From a candidate division KSB1 bacterium (lineage in GTDB: Bacteria; Zhuqueibacterota; Zhuqueibacteria; Zhuqueibacterales; Zhuqueibacteraceae), in assembly GCA_034506175.1 (NCBI GenBank), contig JAPDQB010000030.1:1-64000 (forward strand): DNA of 64,000 nucleotides, written 5' to 3'. A program made the position numbers and the translations under genes. The notes under the pieces were generated by a model that was not told the DNA's origin, made no database searches, and saw only the letters and a list, made by a program, of their open reading frames with translations. Positions within the stretch are counted from its first letter, which is position 1. Each line of letters begins with the position of its first letter. This document shows positions 50,583 to 59,337 of the stretch, piece by piece.

Positions 50583-53495
50583 TCAAGGGTTGATGTAAAA
50601 CGTTTGCTCCATCGGACGCAGCGGCCGATTCAACCACAGCGGCCTTCGCAATCCGTTTGGCCCCGGCGCCGGGCGCGTCATTTTGAGCCATTCCTTATAA
50701 ATCTCAAACGACTTTTCCGTATCCACAAACACATCGCCGTAATGATCTTCGGGATGCGCTTTTTCAATCCTCACTTTCTGATGCCAGCAGTGCATGCCGC
50801 TGATCGGATCGGGATGCACCGGGAACGTGATGTTCTGATGCACACCGCCGTCGCTCCAGAAAATCCGCGACGAATCGGGATCGCTGCTTTTGAAAGGACG
50901 GATGCCGTCGAGAGAACTCATTTGCCATTTGTGTCCGAGGTCGGTAGTCCGAGGGCCGAGGTCACTGGTCACTGCGGACTGATTACTGTTTACTTGTTTG
51001 ATCCGCACCAAACTTGTTGCCCAGCGATTCGCGGGAACATCGTTCGGCCTCCGCCAGCGGCCGAGATGATGCGAGCACGCCACCACGCCAGGCTTGATGC
51101 CCTCGGTCACCCACACACGATCGACGAAATAGCCGATGTCCGTATTCACGCGCAGCAAATCGCCGGTCTGCACGCCGAGTCGCGCCGCGTCCGCAGTGTG
51201 CATCCAAATCGGATTGCGATTGGAAATTTCGTAGAGCCACTTGGCGTTGCCGGAGCGCGAGTGAATCAAAGTCGGCAGGCGGAACGTCGGAATCAGCGGG
51301 AACTCACCTTTGCTGCGGTCAATTTTCTCCGGATGAATGTGGCTTTTGATGTAGGTGGGAATTTTGTATTCCGGCCAACCCCAATCCACCATTGTCTGTG
51401 AGAAAAATTCCTGCTTGCGCGAAGGCGTGGGAAATCCTTCGCAGGGCTTGCCATTCACCATGACGCCGATGGCTTTTCCACCTTTCGTAATGAGTCCGGT
51501 TTTCGGATCAGTCTGCGCACCTTGCAAATCCGCTGCGGCGATGGCTCGCAAATGTTTGTTGTACGAAGTTTTTTCCACCTCGAACGCACCGAACTTGCGC
51601 ATGTACTCCAGCGGTTTGAGGCCATGCTTCGCTGCTTCCTCCGGCAAGCCGGGCGTGTGCTCGAAGATATATTGATAGTATTCGTCAATCGTCACTTTTT
51701 GCCCGGGCCGGTACGGTGAGATAAAATGTTGTTTGACGCCCAGGCTGCCGTCCGGGTCGATGCGCCACGAGAGCTCGATCCAAAACTCGTCTTCTTCCCA
51801 CACCTCGCCGGGATTGGCTTCATAAGTGAATTGCACGGGCTGGCCCATGCGCCGCTTCGCCTCGCGCAACACCGGCTGGCGAAAGCCGATCCACAAACCG
51901 GAATGGGTTTCGTAGCTCACGAGATCGTGGCGCTCGCCGGCGTGGCCCATCGGCAAAACGTAATCCGCAAAATAAGCCGTCTCGTTCCACGTCGGCGTGA
52001 GGGCGATGTGCATTCCGACTTTGCTCTCATCGGTGAGCGCCTCGATCCACGAGAAACCGTCGGGATATGTCCACACCGGGTTGAACACGCGGGTGAAATA
52101 GACGTCCAATTTCCCGCGGTTTTCCTTGAGAAAGTGGGGGAGGAGAAAACTCATCTCATAATGCGCCAGCGGATATTCTTTGGGGAAATGCAGCTCGTTC
52201 CAAAACTTCTGCGCCGGCGGCTTGTCGAAGAAGCTCGGCTTGAATTTGTTCCATGCACTCGGCGAGGTGCCGCCGACGGTGCCGACGCTGCCGGTGAGCA
52301 CATTGAGAAAGTGCAAACAGCGCGCAACCGCCCAACCGCCGAGATTGCCGCTGCCCGCGCTGCGCCAGTTGTGCGTGGAGAAGCGTGTTCCGGCGCGGCC
52401 GATTTGGCGCGCGACTTCGACAATCGTTTTTGCCGGCACGCCGCTTTCTTTTTCCGCAAACTCCGGCGTGTAATCTTTGTACGCGGCTTTCATCGCCAAA
52501 ATGAAATTGTCGAACGTGACTTCGTCATTCGGACGCTCGTGTTGGAGATATTGCTGCCAATTCACCCAGTCGCGCAAATAGGCTTCGTTGTACATTCCCT
52601 CGTCGAGAATGACTTTCGCCATCGCCAGCAACACCGCGGCTTCGCTGCCGGGATAAGTCGGCAGCCAGTAATCGGCCATGCTGGCAGTGTTGGAGAGGCG
52701 CGAGTCCATCACCGCCAGCTTCGCGCCGTTCATCATGCCTTCGATGATGCGCTGCGCATGCGGGTTGAAGTAATGCCCGGCCTCGAGATGCGAGCTGATG
52801 AGCAAAATGAAACTGGCGTTGGCGTGATCCGGCGAGGGTCGATCGTATGTTTGCCAAATCGCGTAGCCGAAACGCGCGCCGGAGGAACAAATATTCGTGT
52901 GACTGTTGTGGCCATCGACGCCCCACGATTGCAGAATGCGATCCATGTAACCTTCGTGGCCGGGCCGGCCGACATGATAGACGACTTCGTTGTTGCGCTT
53001 CTCTTGCAGCGCTTTGCGAATGCGGCCCGCAATATCATCGAGCACATTGTCCCACGACACGCGCTCCCACTTGCCGTCGCCACGCCCGCCAGTACGTTTC
53101 ATCGGATAGAGAATGCGATCGGGATCGGTGACTTGATTGATTGTGGCCGGGCCTTTGGCGCAATTGCGGCCGCGGCTGCCGGGATGATACGGATTGCCCT
53201 CGAACTTGCGCACTTGCAGCGTTTCTTTTTCAATGTAACTCAACAATCCGCAGCCGGCTTCGCAGTTGAAACAGATCGTCGGCACGATCATGTAATGCTT
53301 CGCTTCGCGCCGCGGCCAGCTTTTGGCTTCGTATTCCACCCAATCGTCCCACTTCTCCGGCGGCGGATAATTGGTGAGCTTGCCGGGCTCAGTGAGACGC
53401 GGCACTTGCGGCCCGAGGTCTTGATGAAGATTCGGAATGAGACGGAGTATCTCTGCGATTTTTTCAATAAAGCCGGGTTGATGGGTTGTGGGCAT
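50583..53495 (-). CDS. Molybdopterin (bis-PGD) oxidoreductase, catalytic subunit
   Basis: A 970-residue member of the DMSO-reductase family. The [4Fe-4S] motif is CFNCEAGC...NCAKG (Cys75, 78, 82, 112), and TNICSSGARFG has Cys203 at the place of the Mo ligand, as in Psr/Phs/Ttr-type enzymes. DSRLSNTASMADYWLP, VGTVGGTSPSAWNKF and a C-terminal molydopterin dinucleotide domain (RSGNAKWLYEIS, ADAARLGVQTGDLLRVNT) complete it. No Tat signal is visible, which would be unusual for a periplasmic type. The substrate is unknown; candidates are sulfur, arsenic or polysulfide compounds. Residues about 832-853 are encoded by sequence like an intergenic repeat. The Fe-S/NrfD subunit is 800 bases upstream. 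Confidence 0.87.
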   Translation of the reverse strand: MPTTHQPGFIEKIAEILRLIPNLHQDLGPQVPRLTEPGKLTNYPPPEKWDDWVEYEAKSWPRREAKHYMIVPTICFNCEAGCGLLSYIEKETLQVRKFEGNPYHPGSRGRNCAKGPATINQVTDPDRILYPMKRTGGRGDGKWERVSWDNVLDDIAGRIRKALQEKRNNEVVYHVGRPGHEGYMDRILQSWGVDGHNSHTNICSSGARFGYAIWQTYDRPSPDHANASFILLISSHLEAGHYFNPHAQRIIEGMMNGAKLAVMDSRLSNTASMADYWLPTYPGSEAAVLLAMAKVILDEGMYNEAYLRDWVNWQQYLQHERPNDEVTFDNFILAMKAAYKDYTPEFAEKESGVPAKTIVEVARQIGRAGTRFSTHNWRSAGSGNLGGWAVARCLHFLNVLTGSVGTVGGTSPSAWNKFKPSFFDKPPAQKFWNELHFPKEYPLAHYEMSFLLPHFLKENRGKLDVYFTRVFNPVWTYPDGFSWIEALTDESKVGMHIALTPTWNETAYFADYVLPMGHAGERHDLVSYETHSGLWIGFRQPVLREAKRRMGQPVQFTYEANPGEVWEEDEFWIELSWRIDPDGSLGVKQHFISPYRPGQKVTIDEYYQYIFEHTPGLPEEAAKHGLKPLEYMRKFGAFEVEKTSYNKHLRAIAAADLQGAQTDPKTGLITKGGKAIGVMVNGKPCEGFPTPSRKQEFFSQTMVDWGWPEYKIPTYIKSHIHPEKIDRSKGEFPLIPTFRLPTLIHSRSGNAKWLYEISNRNPIWMHTADAARLGVQTGDLLRVNTDIGYFVDRVWVTEGIKPGVVACSHHLGRWRRPNDVPANRWATSLVRIKQVNSNQSAVTSDLGPRTTDLGHKWQMSSLDGIRPFKSSDPDSSRIFWSDGGVHQNITFPVHPDPISGMHCWHQKVRIEKAHPEDHYGDVFVDTEKSFEIYKEWLKMTRPAPGPNGLRRPLWLNRPLRPMEQTFYINP
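50937..50999. repeat. Repeat-derived insert inside the Mo-oxidoreductase gene
   Basis: GGTCACTGGTCACTG and related words (GACTGATTACTGTTTAC, GGTCGGTAGTCCGAGG) resemble the intergenic family E repeat at 35059. They encode the low-complexity insert NQSAVTSDLGPRTTDLG without breaking the frame. Confidence 0.55.
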
Positions 53496-53664
53496 AAAAT
53501 CTCCAGTGACAAGACAATTGGATTATTGGATCAGTGGATTGTTGGAATTCCCATCAATCCAACGAGCCAAAGGTTCGTTCATTCATCCATCAATTTAGAA
53601 CAAAGTTCTTGAATTTTTGCTGATTCTTGCTTAAATTGCTTATGAAAAACAAGGAGAAATCCGG

Positions 53665-54150
53665 ATGCGTAGTTTCTTAATTTTTGGACTCATTGCCGCA
53701 GCGCCGCTTTTGTTTGGTGACACAGCGTTGGCGCAAGACAAAGCCTTTCAAGAGACGGTGCTGCAGAAACTCAATGAGTTGGATAACAAAATTGATGCAT
53801 TGGATAACAAAATTGATGCATTGGATAACAAAATTGATGCATTGGATAACAAAGTTAATGCATTGGAGAAACGGCTTGACGACATGGACAAGCGCTATGA
53901 AGTCCGTTTTGCAACCATTGAAACCAAGCTGGGAGCAGTGAATCAGCGCATCGATGATAAATTTAACCTGATTGTTGGATTGCTTGGTCTTTTAACGGCT
54001 TTGCTTGCCCTGCCATATCTTCCGAAATTGCTGGAGAGTTTTAAAGCGCAATCTCAAAGCAAAGCAGACATCCAGCGCCTTGAAAAGCAAATCGAGCAAA
54101 TGCAAAAGCAATTGGCGCAGCTTTCTCAGCCGATGCAGCCTTCGCTGTAA
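53665..54150 (+). CDS. Exported coiled-coil protein with 7-residue repeats
   Basis: A 161-residue protein with a Sec signal (1-23, ending GDTALAQ), a coiled coil (about 25-95) containing LDNKIDA repeated in perfect heptads, a hydrophobic helix (about 97-115: LIVGLLGLLTALLALPYLP) and a second coiled coil (about 120-155: DIQRLEKQIEQMQKQLAQL). It looks like a membrane-anchored trimeric or dimeric filament. It lies on the plus strand between two genes of the minus-strand Mo-oxidoreductase set, so it interrupts what would otherwise be an operon. Ribosome site: AAGGAGAAATCC. Function unknown. Confidence 0.75.
   Translation: MRSFLIFGLIAAAPLLFGDTALAQDKAFQETVLQKLNELDNKIDALDNKIDALDNKIDALDNKVNALEKRLDDMDKRYEVRFATIETKLGAVNQRIDDKFNLIVGLLGLLTALLALPYLPKLLESFKAQSQSKADIQRLEKQIEQMQKQLAQLSQPMQPSL
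53779..53862 (+). repeat. Four tandem 21-base repeats in the coiled-coil gene
   Basis: TTGGATAACAAAATTGATGC plus A is repeated three times exactly and once with two changes (53842-53862). Each unit encodes LDNKIDA (or LDNKVNA). The near-identity at the DNA level suggests recent expansion by slippage. Each gain or loss keeps the frame and adds one heptad. Confidence 0.9.
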
Positions 54151-54240
54151 ATCTTGCATCGCCGGACAAATCTTCAGGCTTTGACTAATCTCATTGCACA
54201 AGTCCGATCTTACCATTAGCATCCAGCCTATCTCACCAAC

Positions 54241-54289
54241 TTTTGTAGTAGACCCTTCAGGGTCTGCGCCTGAAGGCGCGACTACGAAA
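54241..54289. repeat. Palindromic repeat, family B (copy 4)
   Basis: TTTTGTAGTAGACCCTTCAG and GCGCCTGAAGGCGCGACTAC with GAAA. It ends 5 bases before the stop codon of the Fe-S/NrfD gene (54295). Confidence 0.7.
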
Positions 54290-54294
54290 TCTCT

Positions 54295-55998
54295 CTAACT
54301 CAACGGAATCAACTGCGGCGCGCGCACCCAAATGTGCTCGGTGATATAAATTCCGATCAACACCAGCACACCGGCGAGGCCGAAGAGGATCGGCGCGCCG
54401 AGCCACAGCAACGGCAGCGGCGCGAAATTGCCGAGGATGATCGTTCCCAGCCAGAAGAGCTTGCGGAAACGGCCGGAGACAATCATGCGCACGGTGGCTT
54501 TTGCATCTTCAGTCGGGTGCGTCGTCATCAATTCAATCGTGATCACGACGAGATTAAATGCGATGCTGCCGTATAAAACAAGGCGCAGATAGTTGCTCCA
54601 TTCTTGGGCTGCCGGCGAAAATTGTGCGATGATGGCGAACACTGCGGCGCCGGCCATGAAGGCATGCACGAGCATGTGCAACGGCAACGCCGGGCTTTGC
54701 CAGAAATCGCGGCCTTTGGCTTGCGCAAAAAGAAAGGCGGTATAAACCGCGGTGAGCACGGCGAAGATCGCGCTGCCCCATAATGCGAATGACTGCACCC
54801 CGCTCCAATCAAAATATTTCGCCAATCCCCAAAGCGTCAACAAGCCGCCATACATGGCGATGATGTAACCGCCGCGCACGAGCCACGAGCCCCATTGCGG
54901 ACGCAGCAGCACATAAGCAAATCGCAGCGGCTGATCCAAATCTTTCACGAGCAAGGCGCCGGTCAATGTGAGAAAGATCAAACCGAGAGCGAGGCCGAGC
55001 CATTGCACTTTCGCAATAGCCCCTTCAGGGTTAGCGCCTAAAGGCGCAACTACGAACAGTGCGATAAATAGCACGAGCCACGCGCCGGTGGAAATCGCTT
55101 TCGTCCAAACATAAGCCGAAACTTCCCAGCCCCACAACACGCCTTTGCCGGGCGCATCGTAAACCCGCCGCGCTTTTTCGCGAATGACATCCTGCGCCTT
55201 TTGCCGTATCTTTTTCTCGTCGCCGTTGTGCGGCACCCAAACTGCCTCCTCGTCTCCCGCTCTCCCGCTCACCCATTCACCCACTCGCCCACTCTGCCCA
55301 TCACCATCTCTCCCTTTCAACAGTTCCGCCATTTTCGCCGGATCAGCTTGGCTCATGCGCGCTTCGGCGTAATGCGCGAAGTGGCCGACGCCCGCGGCTT
55401 GCGAGCTCCACATGTAGTTGCTCTCTTGCGCAGTCACAATCGGCTTGAGTGAGGCTTCGTCGCCTTCGATATAGAAAAGTTTTGGCCGCGTGCCTTTTTC
55501 AACTTTGCGCGCGGTCACTTGCTCGCGTGCTAATAGTTGTGAAATTTCGGAGAAGGGATCATCCATGTCGCCGGAGATGATGGCATGCTCCGGACAAACG
55601 TTGACGCAGGCCGGCTCGAGACCAATGTCGATGCGGTGTGCGCAGTAGTTGCACTTCGCCGCGGTATGAGAATTGGGGTCGATATATAAAGCGTCGTAGG
55701 GGCAGGCTTGCATGCAACCTTTGCAGCCGATGCAGCGGCGATTGTCGAAATCCACGATGCCGTCATCGCGTTTGAAGAGCGCGGTCACCGGACAGATTTC
55801 GACGCACGGCGCATCTTCGCAGTGATTGCAGCGCATGACAGAGAACAGCCGGCGCGTGTGGGGAAACTCGCCCTTCTCAATGTACTTGACCCATGTGCGA
55901 TTGACACCGATGGCGACGTCGTGCTCGGCTTTGCAGGCAACGGTGCAGGCGTGGCAGCCGATGCATTTGCGGTTGTCGATGATGAAGCCAAAGTTCAT
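54295..55998 (-). CDS. Fe-S electron-transfer subunit fused to NrfD-type membrane anchor
   Basis: A 567-residue protein joining two subunits that are normally separate. Residues 1-190 are a HybA/PsrB-like ferredoxin with four Cys groups (CIGCHACTVACKAEHD, CNHCEDAPCVEICP, CIGCKGCMQACPYDA, CNYCAHRIDIGLEPACVNVCP). Residues 285-560 are an NrfD/PsrC-type quinol anchor with about eight helices. The linker (about 190-285) and the first anchor helices contain two repeat-like inserts, 227-250 and 314-330. It would carry electrons between quinone and the Mo subunit encoded downstream. The ribosome site GCGAGGAAGG supports ATG 55998. Confidence 0.85.
   Translation of the reverse strand: MNFGFIIDNRKCIGCHACTVACKAEHDVAIGVNRTWVKYIEKGEFPHTRRLFSVMRCNHCEDAPCVEICPVTALFKRDDGIVDFDNRRCIGCKGCMQACPYDALYIDPNSHTAAKCNYCAHRIDIGLEPACVNVCPEHAIISGDMDDPFSEISQLLAREQVTARKVEKGTRPKLFYIEGDEASLKPIVTAQESNYMWSSQAAGVGHFAHYAEARMSQADPAKMAELLKGRDGDGQSGRVGEWVSGRAGDEEAVWVPHNGDEKKIRQKAQDVIREKARRVYDAPGKGVLWGWEVSAYVWTKAISTGAWLVLFIALFVVAPLGANPEGAIAKVQWLGLALGLIFLTLTGALLVKDLDQPLRFAYVLLRPQWGSWLVRGGYIIAMYGGLLTLWGLAKYFDWSGVQSFALWGSAIFAVLTAVYTAFLFAQAKGRDFWQSPALPLHMLVHAFMAGAAVFAIIAQFSPAAQEWSNYLRLVLYGSIAFNLVVITIELMTTHPTEDAKATVRMIVSGRFRKLFWLGTIILGNFAPLPLLWLGAPILFGLAGVLVLIGIYITEHIWVRAPQLIPLS
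55009..55057. repeat. Family B repeat inside the Fe-S/NrfD gene
   Basis: TTTCGCAATAGCCCCTTCAG with GCGCCTAAAGGCGCAACTAC and GAAC follow the family B form. They lie within the reading frame and encode VAPLGANPEGAIA between two predicted membrane helices. Confidence 0.6.
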
Positions 55999-56242
55999 TC
56001 CTTCCTCGCGGCGAATTTAAAAACAGAAAAATGCGAACAAAAAAATTTTTCGACACACCAGGAGCAGTTTCTAAATAGTGAAATTTTTGCAAAAAAAGCA
56101 AAATTTTTATTTGACCAAAGACAAAAAGGCGGAATGATTCTTCGGCAAAATAATTGCGCAATCATTCTAACGAGAAATTCACATTAAAAAAATCAAATAG
56201 TTTTGCCCAAAATGGTTTTGCCTTCAATCAGGCGATGCGGGT

Positions 56243-57250
56243 TTACTTTGTTCCCAGCGCCGTTTTGACCTGCTCGCCGAGCTCATCTTGAATCGAGCCG
56301 GGCATGCGCACATTTTTCATGAACGCCCATTTGCCGGCGTCTTCGAAGTACATTTTCATGCGAAACATCACCTCTACCAGGCGTACTTTGACGGCGTCGC
56401 CATCTTGGGCGACGACGATTTCGATGGGGTAGGCCGCGGCGTGGGCGAGGCCGGGGCATTTCAGTTTGTCGCGCGCATCATCGGCGCCGGCGCGCACGAT
56501 GCTGAACGATTTGCTGTCCATCGGCGTGCCGGTGGTGCCGAACACGACGGTTTCGTAGGCCGGCAATTCCACTTCATAAATCAGATGCATGCCCCACTGC
56601 TTGCTCTTTTGGCTGAGGCCTTGCCGAACTTTCGCGGCAACCTCTTTCCAATTGCCGCCGGGAACTTTGGCTTGTTCAACCAGCTTGCTGTCGAACCTGC
56701 CGCCGGCCATGACCCCCATGGTTTTGCCGATATAGCCCTCCGACCGCATTTGGCCGTATTGTTTGTCACTCGCCTTTCCCTGCAGCGCGCCACTAATCAT
56801 GTTGCGCAACGCTTGCAGATGCGCGGCGGTCATCGCCTCGTATTTTTGATCGTCCATCAGAACCGTGCGGTTGATCGAATGCGGATTGACCACCGCCACG
56901 TGAATGCCGTTTTCATCTTCGAAGAGATTGATGCGATCGACCACGGCAAACGGGCCGGTCTGGCGATTGGCCGCCATGATTTGCTGCGCATAAGCCGAAT
57001 CATACAGCACGAACACGCGCACTTTATAGGGGCAATCTTCCGGCGCGCCGGCATCGACTTTTGCGAGCAGGCGCCGGCCCGCGGCGTTTTCAATCGCCGC
57101 TGAAACTTCATCGAATGTGCCTTGCACGGATTGCATGACATATTGATATACGCCGTATTCTTTGTTGCCGGCTTGCGGGTAAGCGCTGTGGAAGCTGAGA
57201 AGGGGGAAGAAAGCGACCACGGCAAATTTAACGAGAAGATTTTTGTTCAT
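56243..57250 (-). CDS. Exported protein, possibly DUF302-like, unknown function
   Basis: A 335-residue periplasmic protein with a Sec signal (1-26, ending SAYPQAG). Residues 30-130 show a DUF302-like flow (SVQGTFDEVSAAIENAAG, VRVFVLYDSAYAQQIM, FAVVDRINLFEDENGIHVAV). The rest has QKYEAMTAAHLQALRN and a conserved-looking GYIGKTMGVMAGGRFDSKLV without a known match. No Cys motif or haem site is present. The ribosome site GGGAGAAAAACG supports ATG 57250. It is transcribed in the same direction as the FadL gene, with two family B repeats between. Confidence 0.55.
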   Translation of the reverse strand: MNKNLLVKFAVVAFFPLLSFHSAYPQAGNKEYGVYQYVMQSVQGTFDEVSAAIENAAGRRLLAKVDAGAPEDCPYKVRVFVLYDSAYAQQIMAANRQTGPFAVVDRINLFEDENGIHVAVVNPHSINRTVLMDDQKYEAMTAAHLQALRNMISGALQGKASDKQYGQMRSEGYIGKTMGVMAGGRFDSKLVEQAKVPGGNWKEVAAKVRQGLSQKSKQWGMHLIYEVELPAYETVVFGTTGTPMDSKSFSIVRAGADDARDKLKCPGLAHAAAYPIEIVVAQDGDAVKVRLVEVMFRMKMYFEDAGKWAFMKNVRMPGSIQDELGEQVKTALGTK

Positions 57251-57270
57251 CACGTTTTTCTCCCGTGTGA

Positions 57271-57321
57271 ATTTTGTAGTAGACCCTTCAGGGCCTCGCG
57301 CCTGAAGGGCATAACTGCAAA
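57271..57321. repeat. Palindromic repeat, family B (copy 6)
   Basis: ATTTTGTAGTAGACCCTTCA and GCCTGAAGGGCATAACTGCA with AAAA. It lies 20 bases before the start of the gene beginning at 57250, the only copy placed before a start rather than after a stop. Confidence 0.6.
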
Positions 57322-57400
57322 AATAATGAAAACGGAGCGCAGGCGCCGGCATTGCTGACCGGTTGCTGCACTCCGCTGTGCTTCACCTCACGATGCCTAA

Positions 57401-57470
57401 ATTTTTGTAGTAGACCCTTCAAGGTCAGAAGACTGAGCAAATGAATGTGCCTGAAGGCACTACTACAAAA
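57401..57470. repeat. Palindromic repeat, family B (copy 7)
   Basis: ATTTTTGTAGTAGACCCTTC and GTGCCTGAAGGCACTACTAC with AAAA. It ends 3 bases from the FadL stop codon (57474). Confidence 0.65.
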
Positions 57471-57473
57471 CGC

Positions 57474-58748
57474 TTAAAACGAAAACCCGACGCCAAATTC
57501 CCATTGATCCATTTTCAGCTCGATGGTTTGCTGGCCGGGGAAGTCGAGCGGGTTGCCGCCGCTGACGCTGTTGGAAAAGGCGCGCATGGCGACGAAGCTG
57601 ATTTCTTTCTCGCCGCGCAGCGCCTTGCTGAAGCCGACGGTGAGATGCTGCTCGATGACGCCGGGCGCGAGAATGTTGAACAGCACTTCGCTTTCCGGAA
57701 TGGGCTGCTTGCCAAAAGAATAACCGGCGCGCCACGTCCAGCCGCCGCTGGTTTGAAAGTACACCCCGCCTTTGAACACCGTCATGTCTTTCCAGCCGAA
57801 GCCAGCGCCATTATCGTTGCCAAGCCGCGCGCGCTGAAGATTGGGCAGCATCGGATTGCCCACGGATTTGATGTCGCTGTACATCATTTGCTGAATGTCG
57901 AAGGCCAGTCCCATTTGCTCGAAGCCCAGCGCGACGCCCACGGTCCAATTCGCCGGAATATCGAAATCACCCTGCCCGGCAAACAAGCCGGCGTAATCGT
58001 CAAACTCGCCCATCTTCACTTTGGTCTGATACGAAGCGCCGACGGAGAGAAAATCCATCCATTCGCCCAAATAGCCGAGGCGCGCGCCAAAGCCGAAAGA
58101 GTTGCTGTGCGCATTATTGGAGAGTTTGCCGGCAGCGCTGGAGAACGGGCCGAACGCCAGCAAGCCGTTTGCTTCGAAGCGTTGATAGGAGAGAATGGGC
58201 GTGAGGCCGAATGAATGCTTGGCGCCGGCTTTTAACGCCAAAGTGGGCGCGATGAACAACTGCGACAAATCCACGCCGGTGGGCTTGAAACCAAAGGTCG
58301 GATGATCATAGTTGGTGTTCATGCCGCCGTTGCCATAAATCGAAATCCCGAAGGCGGTGTTGTCGTTCAAGCTCCAATTTGCCGCCAGCGAGGGAATGAC
58401 GAACAATGTCGAGCCACTTTCCACCGTGCCGGGCGCCAAGCCGAACGTGCCGGGTTGGAGAGAGGGATTGCCCGTGACGGTGTATTGGCGATTGGGATTA
58501 AAAAAGGAGAGGCTCACGTCATAATGCTTTTTGCCAAACGCAAGTGCGGCGGGATTGGTTGCCGGCCCCAATGGCCCGAGCCGCAAAGCGACGCCGGCAC
58601 CGGCAAGGCCCTTGTATTTGATGCCGTAGCCATGCGAGAAATAGCCGTTGGTGGCATGGGCTGTATTGAGGGCAAAACTGCCGAGCAAACATAGAACGGC
58701 CCAAAAGCCAAAAAAACTTTTGGAGTTGCTGAATCTTGCTTTTTGCAT
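57474..58748 (-). CDS. OmpP1/FadL-family outer-membrane transporter
   Basis: A 424-residue outer-membrane barrel of the FadL family, which takes up hydrophobic compounds. It has a Sec signal ending in AHATNGYF, then the N-terminal hatch-like GIKYKGLAGAGVALR and GPATNPAALAFG, a very typical FadL beginning. Amphipathic strands follow (GISIYGNGGMNTNY, FGFGARLGYLGEW, FDIPANWTVGVALGFE, WRAGYSFGKQPIPE) and the protein ends in a terminal Phe strand (WEFGVGFSF) as barrels do. The ribosome site GGAGGAGGAAA is strong. The substrate (fatty acid, aromatic or alkane) cannot be told. Confidence 0.9.
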   Translation of the reverse strand: MQKARFSNSKSFFGFWAVLCLLGSFALNTAHATNGYFSHGYGIKYKGLAGAGVALRLGPLGPATNPAALAFGKKHYDVSLSFFNPNRQYTVTGNPSLQPGTFGLAPGTVESGSTLFVIPSLAANWSLNDNTAFGISIYGNGGMNTNYDHPTFGFKPTGVDLSQLFIAPTLALKAGAKHSFGLTPILSYQRFEANGLLAFGPFSSAAGKLSNNAHSNSFGFGARLGYLGEWMDFLSVGASYQTKVKMGEFDDYAGLFAGQGDFDIPANWTVGVALGFEQMGLAFDIQQMMYSDIKSVGNPMLPNLQRARLGNDNGAGFGWKDMTVFKGGVYFQTSGGWTWRAGYSFGKQPIPESEVLFNILAPGVIEQHLTVGFSKALRGEKEISFVAMRAFSNSVSGGNPLDFPGQQTIELKMDQWEFGVGFSF

Positions 58749-59337
58749 TTTCCTCCTCCTTTACTGTTAGGCTGTTATAAGCAACTTCTTTGCAAAAGGA
58801 GCAAAGACTTTTCAGTGGTATCCGGATTTGCCGAATCGTCCGGATTTAAGCCCTTAGATTTTTGATCCGGGCGATTCGTAAAATCCGGAGACAAAAGCTT
58901 TTCCTCTTTGGCTGCGCCCATTGGGTTCCGGCCCTGGCCTGCTTGGAGCATTGGCAGAGCAGGCTCGTCCGGGTTGGGATGCGAGAAAAAACAATTTTTA
59001 AAAAGGCAAATCAGATGCCGAAGCTTCTATGAGAGGCGATTGTCTATAAGCTGATAAAAAATTAGCAAAGTCCAATCTCAGGCAGTGATCGCAGAAAAGC
59101 AGTTTCTGGTATTGTTGCCACAAAAAACAACCAATGCCATAAAGCGCTCGCTTTAAGTGTGTGAAACAAGACGAGGATCGCCCGACTTATTTAAGATAAA
59201 CCATTGTAACGAAAATAAGGTGAGGACACAACGAAATGGCCTGAATATTTCGGTATGGTTCTTGTTAAATAATTTGTGTTACGTGTTTTAATTCACCAAT
59301 CTCCCACCACCAACTTAACTTACGCGGAGAAAGTATT
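58749..59337. other. Divergent gap with a 29-base inverted repeat
   Basis: About 590 bases without a gene between two divergent transcripts. An imperfect inverted repeat lies at 58820-58889 (TCCGGATTTGCCGAATCG and its near complement ending in GTAAAATCCGGA). The promoter of the plus-strand propeller gene should be near 59240-59320, but no clear -35/-10 pair was found. Confidence 0.5.

Noticed and set aside
51726-53612. Long plus-strand open frame (about 630 codons) over the Mo-oxidoreductase gene
   Set aside because: It is antisense to a gene with complete family motifs and reads as Arg/His/Ala-rich sequence without domains, a shadow of GC-rich codon use.
53779-53862. Regular repeats as a possible CRISPR array
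   Set aside because: The units are contiguous with no spacers and encode coiled-coil heptads in frame.
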